Assembly (NCBI RefSeq): GCF_000155675.2
Contig: NC_020911.1
Span: forward strand, 4,144,501-4,208,500
Source of the DNA: Octadecabacter antarcticus 307
GTDB taxonomy: Bacteria > Pseudomonadota > Alphaproteobacteria > Rhodobacterales > Rhodobacteraceae
Direction: 5' to 3'
DNA: 64,000 nucleotides
Below are positions 1 through 9,420 of the stretch, one piece after another. How positions within the stretch are numbered: position 1 is the stretch's first letter; each line of letters starts with the position of its first letter. Below the pieces are notes generated by a model that worked only from the letters and a program-made list of their open reading frames with translations, was not told the origin of the DNA and did not search any database. The position numbers and the translations under genes are program-made.

Positions 1-29
1 TAATCTGCGCGTGCAATTTTCGTCGCCAT
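1..29 (-). CDS. ureC: Urease subunit alpha, 5' end only (partial)
   Basis: Only the first nine codons lie in the window; the reverse strand reads Met-Ala-Thr-Lys-Ile-Ala-Arg-Ala-Asp and runs off the left edge. The ATG directly follows the TGA of the beta-subunit gene, which is the normal gamma-beta-alpha urease order. The nickel-binding catalytic part is outside the window, so the call rests on position and this short N-terminus. Confidence 0.75.
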
Positions 30-335
30 TCAAAGATCCCCCATAACTTGCTGGTTAAACCCAAATATCCGCCGCGCCCCACCAATCGCGATCAACTGGA
101 CCTCACGTCGCTGACCGGGTTCAAATCGAACGGCGGTGCCTGCGGCAATATCAAGCCGCATGCCCCGGCCCGCCGCGCGATCAAAATCCAATGCGCTGTT
201 GGCCTCACCAAAATGATAGTGGCTGCCAACCTGCACAGGCCGATCGCCTGTATTGGCAACCATCAGCGTGATCGCCTCGCGGCCTTCGTTCAATGTGATT
301 GTGCCGCTCGCAGGCATCAATTCTCCAGGGATCAT
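30..335 (-). CDS. ureB: Urease subunit beta
   Basis: Beta (UreB) subunit of urease, the nickel enzyme that hydrolyses urea to ammonia and carbamate in the cytoplasm. The 101-residue product has the usual length and opens MIPGEL, followed by the family pattern '[19 protein letters not shown]' near residue 30-48 and an FEPGQ / RRIFGFNQ ending. It lies 9 bp downstream of ureA and abuts ureC, so the three structural subunits are co-transcribed. Nothing is broken or unusual. Confidence 0.96.
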   Translation of the reverse strand: MIPGELMPASGTITLNEGREAITLMVANTGDRPVQVGSHYHFGEANSALDFDRAAGRGMRLDIAAGTAVRFEPGQRREVQLIAIGGARRIFGFNQQVMGDL

Positions 336-344
336 AGCAAACCT

Positions 345-647
345 CTAACGAATGGGATTGTGGACGGTGACCAGCTTGGTTCCATCGGGGAACGTCGCCT
401 CGACCTGAATGTCGTGGATCATCTCAGAGATGCCTTCCATGCACTGCTCACGGGTGATGACGTGCGCACCTGCCTCCATCATATCAGCGACCGAACGCCC
501 GTCTCGTGCACCTTCCACGACCGCGTCGGTGATCAATGCAATCGCTTCGGGATGGTTCAGCTTAACCCCACGGGCAAGCCGTTTTCGGGCCACTTCGGCG
601 GCCATTGAGATCAGCAATTTGTCTTTTTCGCGCGGGGAAAGTTGCAT
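345..647 (-). CDS. ureA: Urease subunit gamma
   Basis: Gamma (UreA) subunit of urease. The 100-residue product starts [12 protein letters not shown] and contains the conserved [10 protein letters not shown] segment and the [25 protein letters not shown]-terminal region, which is nearly invariant in UreA. It has family length and sits immediately 3' of ureD (the stop of ureD is at 648), so ureD-ureA-ureB-ureC form one reverse-strand operon. Confidence 0.97.
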   Translation of the reverse strand: MQLSPREKDKLLISMAAEVARKRLARGVKLNHPEAIALITDAVVEGARDGRSVADMMEAGAHVITREQCMEGISEMIHDIQVEATFPDGTKLVTVHNPIR

Positions 648-1475
648 TCAGAGCATCCAAGATCGAGGGAGAGATGAGGTGTTAAGGCAATTTAGAATTG
701 GCACCAGTGATTTTCGCAGCTCGAAACTATCGTGCGCTAACACGCGGATATACAAAAGCTGATCGCGGATCAGGCTTGCGCCGGATGTTTCTGGTAGAAG
801 CGCGCGAATTTGGCTGAGATAGGTTTCCGCGTCGGGAGACGCATAGATAACCGATGCCATGGCACCTGCCCCACCCGCAACATTCGGGCGCGCCAAATGC
901 GTGGCGGCGTCACCCGCCAACACCAATGAATCGAGGAACAAAGGATCGCCATCGCGGGTGATTTCGATCCGGTCTTTGAAATGACAGTCGGTCAAGCTTT
1001 CCCCCATCGCCGCGCGTCCAAACACCAGCGGTTCGACCAACAGCAACGTTGACTGTACGTCCATCGCAACCCGAAGTGAGCGTTCAAAAGCGCACGTGTT
1101 GAAGAGGATCGTTTCTTGCGGCAACCAGTCCAAACGGGCGTTGCCGCGCAGCTCAAGACGGTTGCTGACATGCGCAATCTCACCACGTTGCGCGCGGTAG
1201 GCGCGTTCGGCCGCTTGCGTCGTAACTGTCAGCCGTGTTTGGGGTTCGCCGCAAATATCCGTTTCAAAAGCATCCCCACCAGTCACGCCGCCCGCGGTAT
1301 TCACCAGCACGGTTTCAAGCCCATTTGTACGAGGTCGTGGAAATATCGCTTTGGACGATCCTGATTGCCGCAGGTTTCGGATGCCAGTCCCAAAGTCAGT
1401 GGCTTTAACCGACAGTTTTATAGCGCCCCGCGCCCGTGGTTGCGCGCTGGCCATATCCCAGGTCGGTGTGCGCAC
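648..1475 (-). CDS. ureD: Urease accessory protein UreD
   Basis: UreD (UreH) is the accessory protein that binds apo-urease and, with UreF and UreG, helps insert nickel and CO2 into the active site. The 275-residue product shows the family segments NTAGGVTGGD (about residue 59-68), TTQAAERAYR and LPQETILF. The first possible start is a GTG at 1475; an in-frame ATG at 1454 would give a product seven residues shorter, and no clear ribosome-binding site decides between them. It is the first gene of the urease operon seen here. UreE/F/G would be expected beyond the left edge. Confidence 0.93.
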   Translation of the reverse strand: MRTPTWDMASAQPRARGAIKLSVKATDFGTGIRNLRQSGSSKAIFPRPRTNGLETVLVNTAGGVTGGDAFETDICGEPQTRLTVTTQAAERAYRAQRGEIAHVSNRLELRGNARLDWLPQETILFNTCAFERSLRVAMDVQSTLLLVEPLVFGRAAMGESLTDCHFKDRIEITRDGDPLFLDSLVLAGDAATHLARPNVAGGAGAMASVIYASPDAETYLSQIRALLPETSGASLIRDQLLYIRVLAHDSFELRKSLVPILNCLNTSSLPRSWML

Positions 1476-1710
1476 CAGAGTATTGATTACGGCGTCCTTA
1501 CAAAGCTGTGCAGTTGCTTGACGCTAAAATACGGTTGAACCCGAAAGCCAGTGCGCACCGTCCGAATGCGCCGCAGAAAACCCCTCCTGCACAATAAATG
1601 GGCGGCAAAGGCAAATATTAAGCGCCTTGCGAAGCTTAGGTTTCATTGGCCACGTCGCGCCAATGCCACTAGAAACAAATCATCAACGCGCAAAAGAAAG
1701 GACGGTTTCT

Positions 1711-2193
1711 ATGACAAGATATCTGGCCATTATCCGGCTCGTTTTTGCAATGGCGCTGATCTCGGCCTCGACCATCGCACACGCCGACGTCTGGTACACG
1801 ACACCGGCACACCAAGGCTATTGCGGCGAAGAATGCTACACCCAGCCCGCCGCTTGGATTGATACGCAGGATGGCGAATACACCTTCGGGGTAAGCTGCG
1901 GTTACGCGATGATCTTGGCGGGTCCGGCAATGATGCAGCCCCAGCCACCGTTCTCTGCGACTGAAATGGTGATTGATGGCCAATCCCTCGGCAATTTCGC
2001 GGTCTACAACGGGTTGAACGACACATACGTCAGTGCAACCAACCCCGCAGCACAATCGCCATCGCAAATTCAGGACGCGATAAGGTTCGGCAGCGCGCTG
2101 CGTTTGCGCATCACGAACAGCCAACCCTTGGACTTTACGCTTTCAGGGTCTCGCGCAGCGATTAAAACGATGTCCGGACTTTGCCGGAATTAA
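1711..2193 (+). CDS. Small secreted protein of unknown function
   Basis: I do not recognise this family. The 160-residue product starts at 1711, preceded by an AGAAAGGA ribosome-binding site; a longer in-frame ORF from 1627 lacks such support. Residues 1-25 form a signal peptide (MTRYLA, hydrophobic core, AHA cleavage site), so the mature protein starting DVWYTT is periplasmic or secreted. It has four cysteines (CGEEC near the N-terminus, one in VSCGYAM, one in the final LCRN), compatible with two disulfides. It stands alone, divergent from the urease operon and 261 bp before methanethiol oxidase. Confidence 0.7.
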   Translation: MTRYLAIIRLVFAMALISASTIAHADVWYTTPAHQGYCGEECYTQPAAWIDTQDGEYTFGVSCGYAMILAGPAMMQPQPPFSATEMVIDGQSLGNFAVYNGLNDTYVSATNPAAQSPSQIQDAIRFGSALRLRITNSQPLDFTLSGSRAAIKTMSGLCRN

Positions 2194-2454
2194 CTTTGTC
2201 GTTTAACGCCAAATTCCATCAGCAGGCAGATCTTGGCGGGGAAGCGTTCAAATATTGTCCGTCCTGTCCGCCACCCTTCTTTTCTCACTCAAAAACCAGC
2301 GTTCAAAACCCGCCGAAACTTCGGACCGGTATCATTAGTATTGACCGATTTTGAATCCTAGCAGACTGTAAAGACACAGAAGTCACCGTGGCCAAGGATT
2401 GCCCAAAACCAACAGACCCAAACAGGGCATTCATTTTTATCTGGGAGGAAAGAC

Positions 2455-3855
2455 ATGAACCTTAGACCTGATCCAACATTTCACGCATCGCCTAAATTGG
2501 CGATGGAAGCCCCAATAGAGAATTACGCATTCACCGTGATGCTCAGCCCTGACGGGTCGCAATCTGATGGTATTGCCGTCATTGATTTGAAACCGGGGTC
2601 CGACACATACGGCGAAATTGTGCACCAAGTGATCGCACCCAACAAAGGCGATGAATTTCACCACTTCGGCTGGAACGCCTGTTCGTCTTCGTTGTCTCCG
2701 CTATCGGGCCACGCATTCCTTGAACGCCGATATTTGATTGTGCCCGGCATCCGGTCCTCGCGCATCTATATCATCGACGTGAAGGAACCGCTGAAGGCGC
2801 ACATCCACAAGACCATTGAACCCGAAGAACTGTTCGCCAAGACTGGCTATTCGCGCCCGCATACGATCCATTGCGGACCCGAAGGTATCTATGTGTCCTG
2901 TCTAGGTGGCAGCGGCAAAGATGGCACCGACGGCCCCCCCGGTATCTTCATTATGGATTGCGAAACGTTTGAGATCATCGGCCAGTACGAAATGGACCGT
3001 GGGAAGCAAGACAAACACTACGATTTCTGGTGGAACCTGCCGCAAGATTACATGGTCAGTTCCGAATGGGGTCTGCCACCACAGTTTGAAAACGGCGTCG
3101 TGCCCGAAGACCTGATGTCCAACAAATACGGCCACTCCATCCATTTCTGGGATCTACGCGCGCGCAAGAATATTCAGACGATGGACTTCGGTGAAAACTA
3201 CCAGATGGCGTTGGAAATTCGCCCCGCCCACGATCCCACCAAGTCCTATGGCTTCTGCGGTGTCGTCGTCGACACGACCAACCTGCAAGGCGCGATCTTT
3301 ACGTGGTGGCGCGACGATGATGGCGTGTGGCAATCCAAGAAAACCATCACGATCGATCCTCGCCCCGAAGATGCGGACAATCTGCCGCCCCTGTTAAAAG
3401 GCTTCGGCGCAGTTCCACCTCTGGTTACGGATATCGACCTCAGCCTTGATGACAAATACCTTTATGTCGCGTGCTGGGGATTGGGCGAAATGCACCAGTA
3501 TGACGTCAGTGATCCGATGAACCCCGTTTTGGCGGGCAAAGTCGAACTTGGCGGCATCGCAAAGGGGCACAAACATCCCAACGGCAAAGGTTTCGCCTAC
3601 GGGCCGCAGATGGTCGAAATTAGCCGCGATGGAAAACGCGTCTATTGGACCAATTCGCTTTATTCTACGTGGGATGACCAGTTCTATCCCGACGACGAAG
3701 GCGGGCAGATGGTCATGGCGGACGTCGGTGAAAACGGCGGGCTGACGTTGAACAAAGACTTCTACGTCGACTTCCCCAAAGGCCTGCGTTCGCATCAAAT
3801 CCGGCTTGAAGGCGGGGATTGTTCGACTGATAGCTTCTGCTACCCGTCAGTCTGA
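2455..3855 (+). CDS. mtoX: Methanethiol oxidase / SBP56 selenium-binding family protein
   Basis: The 466-residue product belongs to the SBP56 (SELENBP1) family. Bacterial members (MtoX) and the human protein are methanethiol oxidases that convert CH3SH and O2 to formaldehyde, H2S and H2O2, using copper. Family landmarks: EFHHFGWNACSS (residues about 65-75, with the cysteine matching the selenium/copper-site region), YSRPHTIHCGPEGIY, VSSEWGLPP, GHSIHFWDL and the C-terminal RSHQIRLEGGDCSTD. A GGGAGGA ribosome-binding site precedes the ATG. Unlike the periplasmic Hyphomicrobium enzyme, no signal peptide is visible, so a cytosolic enzyme is inferred. It is followed after 15 bp by a membrane protein. 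Methanethiol is a product of DMSP demethylation in marine roseobacters, which fits the organism. Confidence 0.85.
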   Translation: MNLRPDPTFHASPKLAMEAPIENYAFTVMLSPDGSQSDGIAVIDLKPGSDTYGEIVHQVIAPNKGDEFHHFGWNACSSSLSPLSGHAFLERRYLIVPGIRSSRIYIIDVKEPLKAHIHKTIEPEELFAKTGYSRPHTIHCGPEGIYVSCLGGSGKDGTDGPPGIFIMDCETFEIIGQYEMDRGKQDKHYDFWWNLPQDYMVSSEWGLPPQFENGVVPEDLMSNKYGHSIHFWDLRARKNIQTMDFGENYQMALEIRPAHDPTKSYGFCGVVVDTTNLQGAIFTWWRDDDGVWQSKKTITIDPRPEDADNLPPLLKGFGAVPPLVTDIDLSLDDKYLYVACWGLGEMHQYDVSDPMNPVLAGKVELGGIAKGHKHPNGKGFAYGPQMVEISRDGKRVYWTNSLYSTWDDQFYPDDEGGQMVMADVGENGGLTLNKDFYVDFPKGLRSHQIRLEGGDCSTDSFCYPSV

Positions 3856-3870
3856 ATGAAAGCAGTCTAA

Positions 3871-4542
3871 ATGATCTCTGATTTAACATCAATGACGGCC
3901 CTTTGGGGGGCCGTCATTTTTTCGGGGATTTACCACGGAATAAACCCCGGTATGGGCTGGCCGCTTGCGGTGTCCGCCGCATTGATGGAACGCAAACACA
4001 AGGCCATGCCGAGCGCACTGGCCATGCTCGCCCTCGGGCATTTTCTAGCCATGATCGGGATTTTACTGCCGTTTTCGCTGATGGTGGTGTTGATCGAATG
4101 GGATCTGGAATTCCGCGTCGCTGCAGGGATTTTGGTGATCGCCATGGGCGTCTATCTTTTAATCAACCGCCGCCATCCGAAAATTCTGGCACGGATACAT
4201 CCGGCGCGGCTGGTGCTGTGGTCGTTTTTGGCGGCAATGGCACACGGGGCAGGCCTGATGTTGGTGCCAATTTATCTCGGGCTGTGTGCCGTCGGCGCAG
4301 ACGACGCGGGTCACCTCGCGGCACAAAGCTTGATGGGCAACACCGTCGCAATGGCCTTTGCAGTGGCCGCTGTGCATACCGTCGCCATGACCGCCGCGGG
4401 CGGGATTATTGCCGTGGCGATTTATATATGGCTGGGCCTGAAATTCCTGTCGCGCACGTGGTTCAATCTTGATCTTGTCTGGGCGCTAAGCCTCATCTTG
4501 GTTGGCACATTTGGCATCTATTCCGCGTATAGCGGCCATTGA
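3871..4542 (+). CDS. Multi-pass membrane protein downstream of mtoX
   Basis: A 223-residue hydrophobic protein with about six predicted membrane segments. I do not recognise the family with certainty. Conserved-looking features are a His-containing first helix (IYHGINPGMGWPL, residues about 20-32), ALGHFLAM in the second, and AAMAHGAGLMLVPIY around residue 125-140. Intramembrane histidines of this kind recall NicO/RcnA-type or LysE-like cation transporters, but the diagnostic motif HX4DH is absent. It starts 15 bp after mtoX and shares its terminator, so a role with methanethiol oxidase (for example metal supply or product export) is possible. That role is inference only. Confidence 0.75.
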   Translation: MISDLTSMTALWGAVIFSGIYHGINPGMGWPLAVSAALMERKHKAMPSALAMLALGHFLAMIGILLPFSLMVVLIEWDLEFRVAAGILVIAMGVYLLINRRHPKILARIHPARLVLWSFLAAMAHGAGLMLVPIYLGLCAVGADDAGHLAAQSLMGNTVAMAFAVAAVHTVAMTAAGGIIAVAIYIWLGLKFLSRTWFNLDLVWALSLILVGTFGIYSAYSGH

Positions 4543-4547
4543 TCGCC

Positions 4548-4584
4548 CATCGAACACCCCGCGTCGTGGGGTGTTCGATGTTTT
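4548..4584 (+). terminator. Rho-independent terminator after the mtoX operon
   Basis: A perfect 13-bp inverted repeat (CATCGAACACCCC, 7-nt loop, GGGGTGTTCGATG) is followed by TTTT. It lies 5 bp after the membrane-protein stop and just before the end of the convergent gcvP. On the reverse strand the stem lacks a good T-run, so it mainly serves the forward operon. Confidence 0.85.
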
Positions 4585-4585
4585 G

Positions 4586-7429
4586 CTACTCCGCCGCTTC
4601 GGCGTAGGTGTCCATCGGCGGACAGGTACAGGTCAGGTTGCGATCCCCCCAAACGTTGTCCACACGGTTCACGGATGGCCAGTATTTGTCGACACGAAAT
4701 GCCCCCGCAGGGAAACACCCGACCTCACGACTATAGGGTCTGTCCCAGTCTTTCACGAGGTCTTCCATCGTGTGCGGCGCGTTCATCAGCGGATTATTCT
4801 GCGGGTGCGCCGTGCCATTTTCAATCTCGGCAATCTCCGCCCGTATACCCAACATGGCGTCACAAAACCGATCAAGCTCGGCTTTGTTTTCGGACTCGGT
4901 TGGTTCGATCATCAGGGTGCCCGCGATAGGGAAACTCATCGTTGGGGCGTGAAAACCGCAATCAATCAGGCGTTTGGCAATGTCATCAACGCTAACATTG
5001 GCGCTCTCGGCAAACGGGCGCGTGTCGATGATACATTCATGGGCAACACGCCCTGTTGGCCCCTTATAAAGCACATCAAACGCCCCCTCGAGCCGCTTGG
5101 CAATGTAGTTGGCATTCAAAATCGCAACACGGGTCGCTTGGGTCAGGCCGTCGCCCCCCATCATCAAACAATAGGCCCATGAAATCGGCAGCAGTGACGG
5201 TGATCCGAATGCAGCAGCCGACACCGCCCCGTCTCCAGTTGTTGGATCGCCGGGCAGATGGGCAATCAGATGCTCTTTTACGCCAATTGGCCCCATGCCC
5301 GGGCCACCGCCGCCGTGCGGAATACAGAACGTCTTGTGCAGGTTCAAATGGCTGACGTCGCCGCCAAGATCGCCGGGGCGCGACAGACCGACCATCGCGT
5401 TCATATTCGCGCCGTCAATATAGACCTGCCCACCGTGGTCATGGGTGATCTGACACACATCGATCACAGTTTCTTCAAACACCCCGTGGGTCGATGGATA
5501 AGTGATCATACACGCCGCAAGATTATCGGCGTGCTGTTGCGCTTTGGCACGAAAATCATCCAGATCAATGTCGCCATTTGCGGCCGATTGAACTGGGACA
5601 ACCTTCCAGCCAACCATTTGGGCAGACGCCGGATTGGTGCCATGCGCCGACATCGGAATCAGGCAGATGTTGCGATGGCTTTGACCGTTTGCACGGTGAT
5701 ATCCTGCGATGCTCAATAGACCTGCATATTCCCCCTGTGCGCCCGAATTGGGCTGCATGGAAATCGCGTCATAGCCTGTGACATCACACAGCTTTGCTGA
5801 CAGATCATCGATCATTTCCATATACCCCGCCGCTTGATCGCGCGGTACGTAGGGGTGTAGCAGCGCAAATTCGTCCCACGACACGGGCATCATTTCCGCC
5901 GCAGAGTTCAGTTTCATCGTGCACGACCCCAGCGGGATCATCGCGCGGTCCAGCGCAAGATCACGATCGGCCAGACGACGCATATAACGCATCATTTCCG
6001 TTTCTGCGCGGTTCATGTGAAACACAGGATGCGTGAGGTAGTCAGACCTGCGGATCAGTTTTTCAGGCACATGATAGTGCGGCGTGTAATCCTTGTCCGC
6101 GCGCTCAATCCCGAAGGCCCGCCAGACGGCTTCAATTGTGTCCGAACGGGTCCGTTCGTCCAGTGTGATGCCGATCTTCGTATCCCCAACAGCGCGCAGA
6201 TTGATGCCTTCGTCTACCGCCGATTTCATCACCGCAGCTTGCAGCGGGCCAACGTCGACAGTGATGGTGTCAAAGAACGTCACAGGGCGGATGTCGAACC
6301 CTGCCATCTTCAACCCTTCGGCCAGACGGGCGGTTTTGCGGTGAATGCGTTGGGCGATTGCACGCAGACCCTCGGGGCCATGAAACACGGCATAAAAGCC
6401 TGCCATAACCGCCAACAACGCCTGCGCTGTACAGACATTGCTGGTCGCTTTTTCGCGGCGGATATGTTGCTCGCGGGTTTGCAACGACAGGCGGTATGCG
6501 CGGTTGCCATGGCTGTCAATCGACACGCCAACAATCCGTCCGGGCATGGAACGCGCATAGGATTGTTTCGTCGCCATATAGGCCGCATGCGGGCCGCCGT
6601 AACCCACTGGCACACCAAATCGCTGTGTGCTGCCAACCGCAATATCGGCCCCCATTGCACCGGGTTCTTTCAGCAATGTCAGCGACAGCGGGTCAGCGGC
6701 AATAATTCCGATGGCTTTCGTGGCGTGCAGTTTTTCCATCTCGGGCGTGAAATCGCGCAGATGACCATAGGTTCCCGGAAACTGGAAAATCGCGCCAAAA
6801 ACGGTTGCAGCGTCCAGATCATCCGGCGCACCAATCGTAATTTCTATCCCCAAAGGTGCCGCGCGGGTTTTCATCACGGCAATGTTTTGCGGATGACAGT
6901 TTTCGTCGATGAAAAAGCCCTTAACTTTGGTTTTGGCGACCCGCTGCGCCATTGTCATCGCCTCTGCACAGGCGGTTGCCTCATCCAATAGCGACGCGTT
7001 CGCGATTTCCAATCCTGTCAGATCAGACACCATTGTTTGGAAATTCAAAAGCGCCTCAAGGCGGCCTTGCGAAATTTCCGGCTGATAAGGGGTGTAGGCG
7101 GTGTACCACGCGGGATTTTCGAAAATATTGCGTTGGATCGCGGGCGGCGTGACCGTCCCATGATATCCCTGCCCAATCAACGACGTCAGGACCTTATTCT
7201 TTGATGCCACAACCTTCATATGATGCAAAAGTTCGCGTTCAGACATCGGTTTCCCAAAATCGAGCGGCTTTGCCTGCCGGATTTTCTGCGGCAAAGTATC
7301 TTCCATAAGCGCGTCAAGATCTGCCGCCCCCACGACTTTTAGCATCTCGACCATTTCCGCAGGGGATGGCCCGATGTGGCGCCGGTTGGCAAAGTCGTAA
7401 GGCAGATAATCGGTGGGGGTAAAGGTCAT
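4586..7429 (-). CDS. gcvP: Glycine dehydrogenase (decarboxylating), P protein
   Basis: P protein of the glycine cleavage system. It decarboxylates glycine using pyridoxal phosphate and transfers the aminomethyl group to lipoyl-GcvH. The 947-residue length matches the single-chain (fused alpha/beta) form. The N-terminus has [11 protein letters not shown]; the PLP-lysine motif [23 protein letters not shown] lies near residue 698, and [20 protein letters not shown] near the C-terminus. It is the last gene of gcvT-gcvH-gcvP (31 bp after gcvH), whose expression is set by the glycine riboswitch at 9060-9224. No defects seen. Confidence 0.97.
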   Translation of the reverse strand: MTFTPTDYLPYDFANRRHIGPSPAEMVEMLKVVGAADLDALMEDTLPQKIRQAKPLDFGKPMSERELLHHMKVVASKNKVLTSLIGQGYHGTVTPPAIQRNIFENPAWYTAYTPYQPEISQGRLEALLNFQTMVSDLTGLEIANASLLDEATACAEAMTMAQRVAKTKVKGFFIDENCHPQNIAVMKTRAAPLGIEITIGAPDDLDAATVFGAIFQFPGTYGHLRDFTPEMEKLHATKAIGIIAADPLSLTLLKEPGAMGADIAVGSTQRFGVPVGYGGPHAAYMATKQSYARSMPGRIVGVSIDSHGNRAYRLSLQTREQHIRREKATSNVCTAQALLAVMAGFYAVFHGPEGLRAIAQRIHRKTARLAEGLKMAGFDIRPVTFFDTITVDVGPLQAAVMKSAVDEGINLRAVGDTKIGITLDERTRSDTIEAVWRAFGIERADKDYTPHYHVPEKLIRRSDYLTHPVFHMNRAETEMMRYMRRLADRDLALDRAMIPLGSCTMKLNSAAEMMPVSWDEFALLHPYVPRDQAAGYMEMIDDLSAKLCDVTGYDAISMQPNSGAQGEYAGLLSIAGYHRANGQSHRNICLIPMSAHGTNPASAQMVGWKVVPVQSAANGDIDLDDFRAKAQQHADNLAACMITYPSTHGVFEETVIDVCQITHDHGGQVYIDGANMNAMVGLSRPGDLGGDVSHLNLHKTFCIPHGGGGPGMGPIGVKEHLIAHLPGDPTTGDGAVSAAAFGSPSLLPISWAYCLMMGGDGLTQATRVAILNANYIAKRLEGAFDVLYKGPTGRVAHECIIDTRPFAESANVSVDDIAKRLIDCGFHAPTMSFPIAGTLMIEPTESENKAELDRFCDAMLGIRAEIAEIENGTAHPQNNPLMNAPHTMEDLVKDWDRPYSREVGCFPAGAFRVDKYWPSVNRVDNVWGDRNLTCTCPPMDTYAEAAE

Positions 7430-7460
7430 GACGGGCTCCGCTCGTAAAGGTATCAGGGCG

Positions 7461-7820
7461 TTAAGAAATCATCTTGTTGTAGGCGGCTTCATCCATCAGG
7501 CCGTCCATCTGCGACGGGTCTGATGGTTTGATTTTAAAGAACCAGCCATCGCCAATCGCATCTTCATTTGCCAGCGCAGGATTGTCCGTCAGCGCAGTAT
7601 TTACTTCGGTGATTTCGCCATCAATGGGCGCCATAATATCTGAGGCGGCTTTGACGCTTTCAATGACCACGATTTCTTCGTCTTTTACGACCGTGGTGCC
7701 AACTTCGGGCAATTCAACAAAGACAATATCGCCCAACTGCATCGTCGCGTGTTCCGTGATGCCGACAACAATGACGTCGTCTTCGGCGCGTAGCCATTCG
7801 TGTTCTTCAGTGAATTTCAT
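7461..7820 (-). CDS. gcvH: Glycine cleavage system H protein
   Basis: Lipoyl carrier that shuttles the aminomethyl intermediate between GcvP, GcvT and lipoamide dehydrogenase. The 119-residue product begins KFTEEHEWL and carries the lipoyl-lysine motif [10 protein letters not shown] with the modified lysine at residue 57. The length is typical. It lies 29 bp after gcvT and 31 bp before gcvP in the same operon. Confidence 0.97.
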   Translation of the reverse strand: MKFTEEHEWLRAEDDVIVVGITEHATMQLGDIVFVELPEVGTTVVKDEEIVVIESVKAASDIMAPIDGEITEVNTALTDNPALANEDAIGDGWFFKIKPSDPSQMDGLMDEAAYNKMIS

Positions 7821-7849
7821 ATCGGTTCTCCGGTTATTTAGCGTGTGAT

Positions 7850-8971
7850 TTAGCGTTTAAAATTTGCAGGCGTAAACGGAAGCTTCGTAACGGTCAGCGG
7901 CAGGCGTTTACCTCTAAGCTCGCCGTAAATGACGGTGCCTTCAACGGCTTGCGCGGTCCCAACATACCCCATGGCCATCGGGCCACCGATTGTCGGACCA
8001 AAACCGCCCGATGTGATCTCCCCAATCGGGACCTCGTCTTCGGTGTTGGCAAACAGCACAACGCCCTCGCGCATCGGCGCGCGCCCCTCTGGTTTTAGAC
8101 CAACGCGCTTTGTGGGCGCACCGTTGGTAAATTCGGCCAACACAACATCTGCCCCCGGAAACCCGCCCGCCCGCGCACCACCTGTGCGCCGCGCTTTCTG
8201 GATTGCCCAATTCAACGCAGCCTGTACCGGCGTCGTGTCGGTGCCGATGTCGTGACCATAAAGGCAAAGTCCAGCTTCCATTCGCAGGCTATCGCGTGCG
8301 CCAAGACCAATGGCTGCAACGTCGTCGTGTGACAGCAGGTGCCGTGCCAGATCAACAGCTTGCGCGGCTGGCACCGATATCTCATAGCCATCTTCACCGG
8401 TATAGCCTGACCGCGATATCCAGCATTCTGCATCACCCAGCATCAGCGTCGCGACATCCATAAACCGCATGTCTGCGGCTTTCGGGTTCAGCGCTGTCAG
8501 GACCGCTTCGGCTGCAGGGCCTTGCAGGGCAAGCAATGCGCGATCAGTGATCTCAGTCACGGTCACACCGTCCAGTTTGGCCTTCATATGCGCGATATCA
8601 GCGGGTTTGCACGCGGCGTTCACGACGACAAAAATATGATCCCCACGGTTCGCGACCATCAGATCATCCATGATCCCGCCCGCATCATTGGTAAAGAACC
8701 CGTACCGCTGGCGGTCTTGTTGCAGACCAAGGATATCAACAGGGACGAGTGTCTCAAGCGCCAAAGCCGCCACCGCATAATCGTCGCCCTTGATGATCAC
8801 CTGCCCCATATGGCTCACATCAAAAAGTCCAGCTTTCTCGCGGGTGTGAATGTGTTCTTGCAGGACGCCCATGGGATATTGCACCGGCATGGCATAGCCC
8901 GCAAATGGCACCATCTTTGCCCCCAGTTCGACGTTCAAATCATGGAGCGGTGTGTGCAATAGCTCGGACAT
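7850..8971 (-). CDS. gcvT: Aminomethyltransferase, T protein
   Basis: T protein of the glycine cleavage system, which makes 5,10-methylenetetrahydrofolate and ammonia from aminomethyl-GcvH. The 373-residue product has the expected motifs HTREKAGLFDVSHMGQ (residues about 41-56), RSGYTGEDGYEIS and GLGARDSLRMEAGLCLYGHD. The ATG at 8971 is the first gene start after the glycine riboswitch, about 90 bp away. Confidence 0.96.
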   Translation of the reverse strand: MSELLHTPLHDLNVELGAKMVPFAGYAMPVQYPMGVLQEHIHTREKAGLFDVSHMGQVIIKGDDYAVAALALETLVPVDILGLQQDRQRYGFFTNDAGGIMDDLMVANRGDHIFVVVNAACKPADIAHMKAKLDGVTVTEITDRALLALQGPAAEAVLTALNPKAADMRFMDVATLMLGDAECWISRSGYTGEDGYEISVPAAQAVDLARHLLSHDDVAAIGLGARDSLRMEAGLCLYGHDIGTDTTPVQAALNWAIQKARRTGGARAGGFPGADVVLAEFTNGAPTKRVGLKPEGRAPMREGVVLFANTEDEVPIGEITSGGFGPTIGGPMAMGYVGTAQAVEGTVIYGELRGKRLPLTVTKLPFTPANFKR

Positions 8972-9059
8972 CGACAGCCTCTTTCATATTCGCCAGTCGG
9001 AAAATTGTTCATCCTGCGGCACCACGTCAGTACGACGGCCAAAGCCCTCGCATATGATG

Positions 9060-9224
9060 CCCCCTCTGTCCGTGCGCTTCTTTAAGCGCGCCTGAGATTG
9101 CTATCCCTTCGGCGGGCACAATATAACGTGCCACTCTCCAGAGTTTAGTATCAACATCGGTCCGTTGGCCTGAGAGTTTCCGAGGCGGTTGCTCCTTCGG
9201 CACCAGTTGTCTGGTTCTCCCGAC
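9060..9224 (-). promoter_or_regulatory. Tandem glycine riboswitch upstream of gcvTHP
   Basis: Read on the reverse strand, two successive glycine aptamers can be recognised. The first begins CGGGAGAACC and contains GCCGAAGGAGCAA and AACTCTCAGG; the second contains CTCTGGAGAG, GCCGAAGGGATAGCAATCTCAGGC and ends near AGAGGGGG. The paired GCCGAAGG...CTCAGG cores are diagnostic of the gcvT RNA element. Tandem aptamers bind glycine and typically switch gcv expression on. From 9225 to the start of the divergent Hsp70 gene at 9421 I see only presumed promoter DNA. Confidence 0.95.
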
Positions 9225-9420
9225 GTTGATCTTAATGACATTGCCCTGTCGGTCACGGGGGGTCAAACACAATATATTAGTCTTGGTCATTATATTGATC
9301 TTGGCCATTGGATTATACTCAAACGGCATCGACATCCCCGCAATCCATGTCAGGGCTTGACGCCCGACACATCTGCACCTACCTCTCCGCGCTTCGTCTC
9401 ATTTTTCAATAGGGTTCGCC

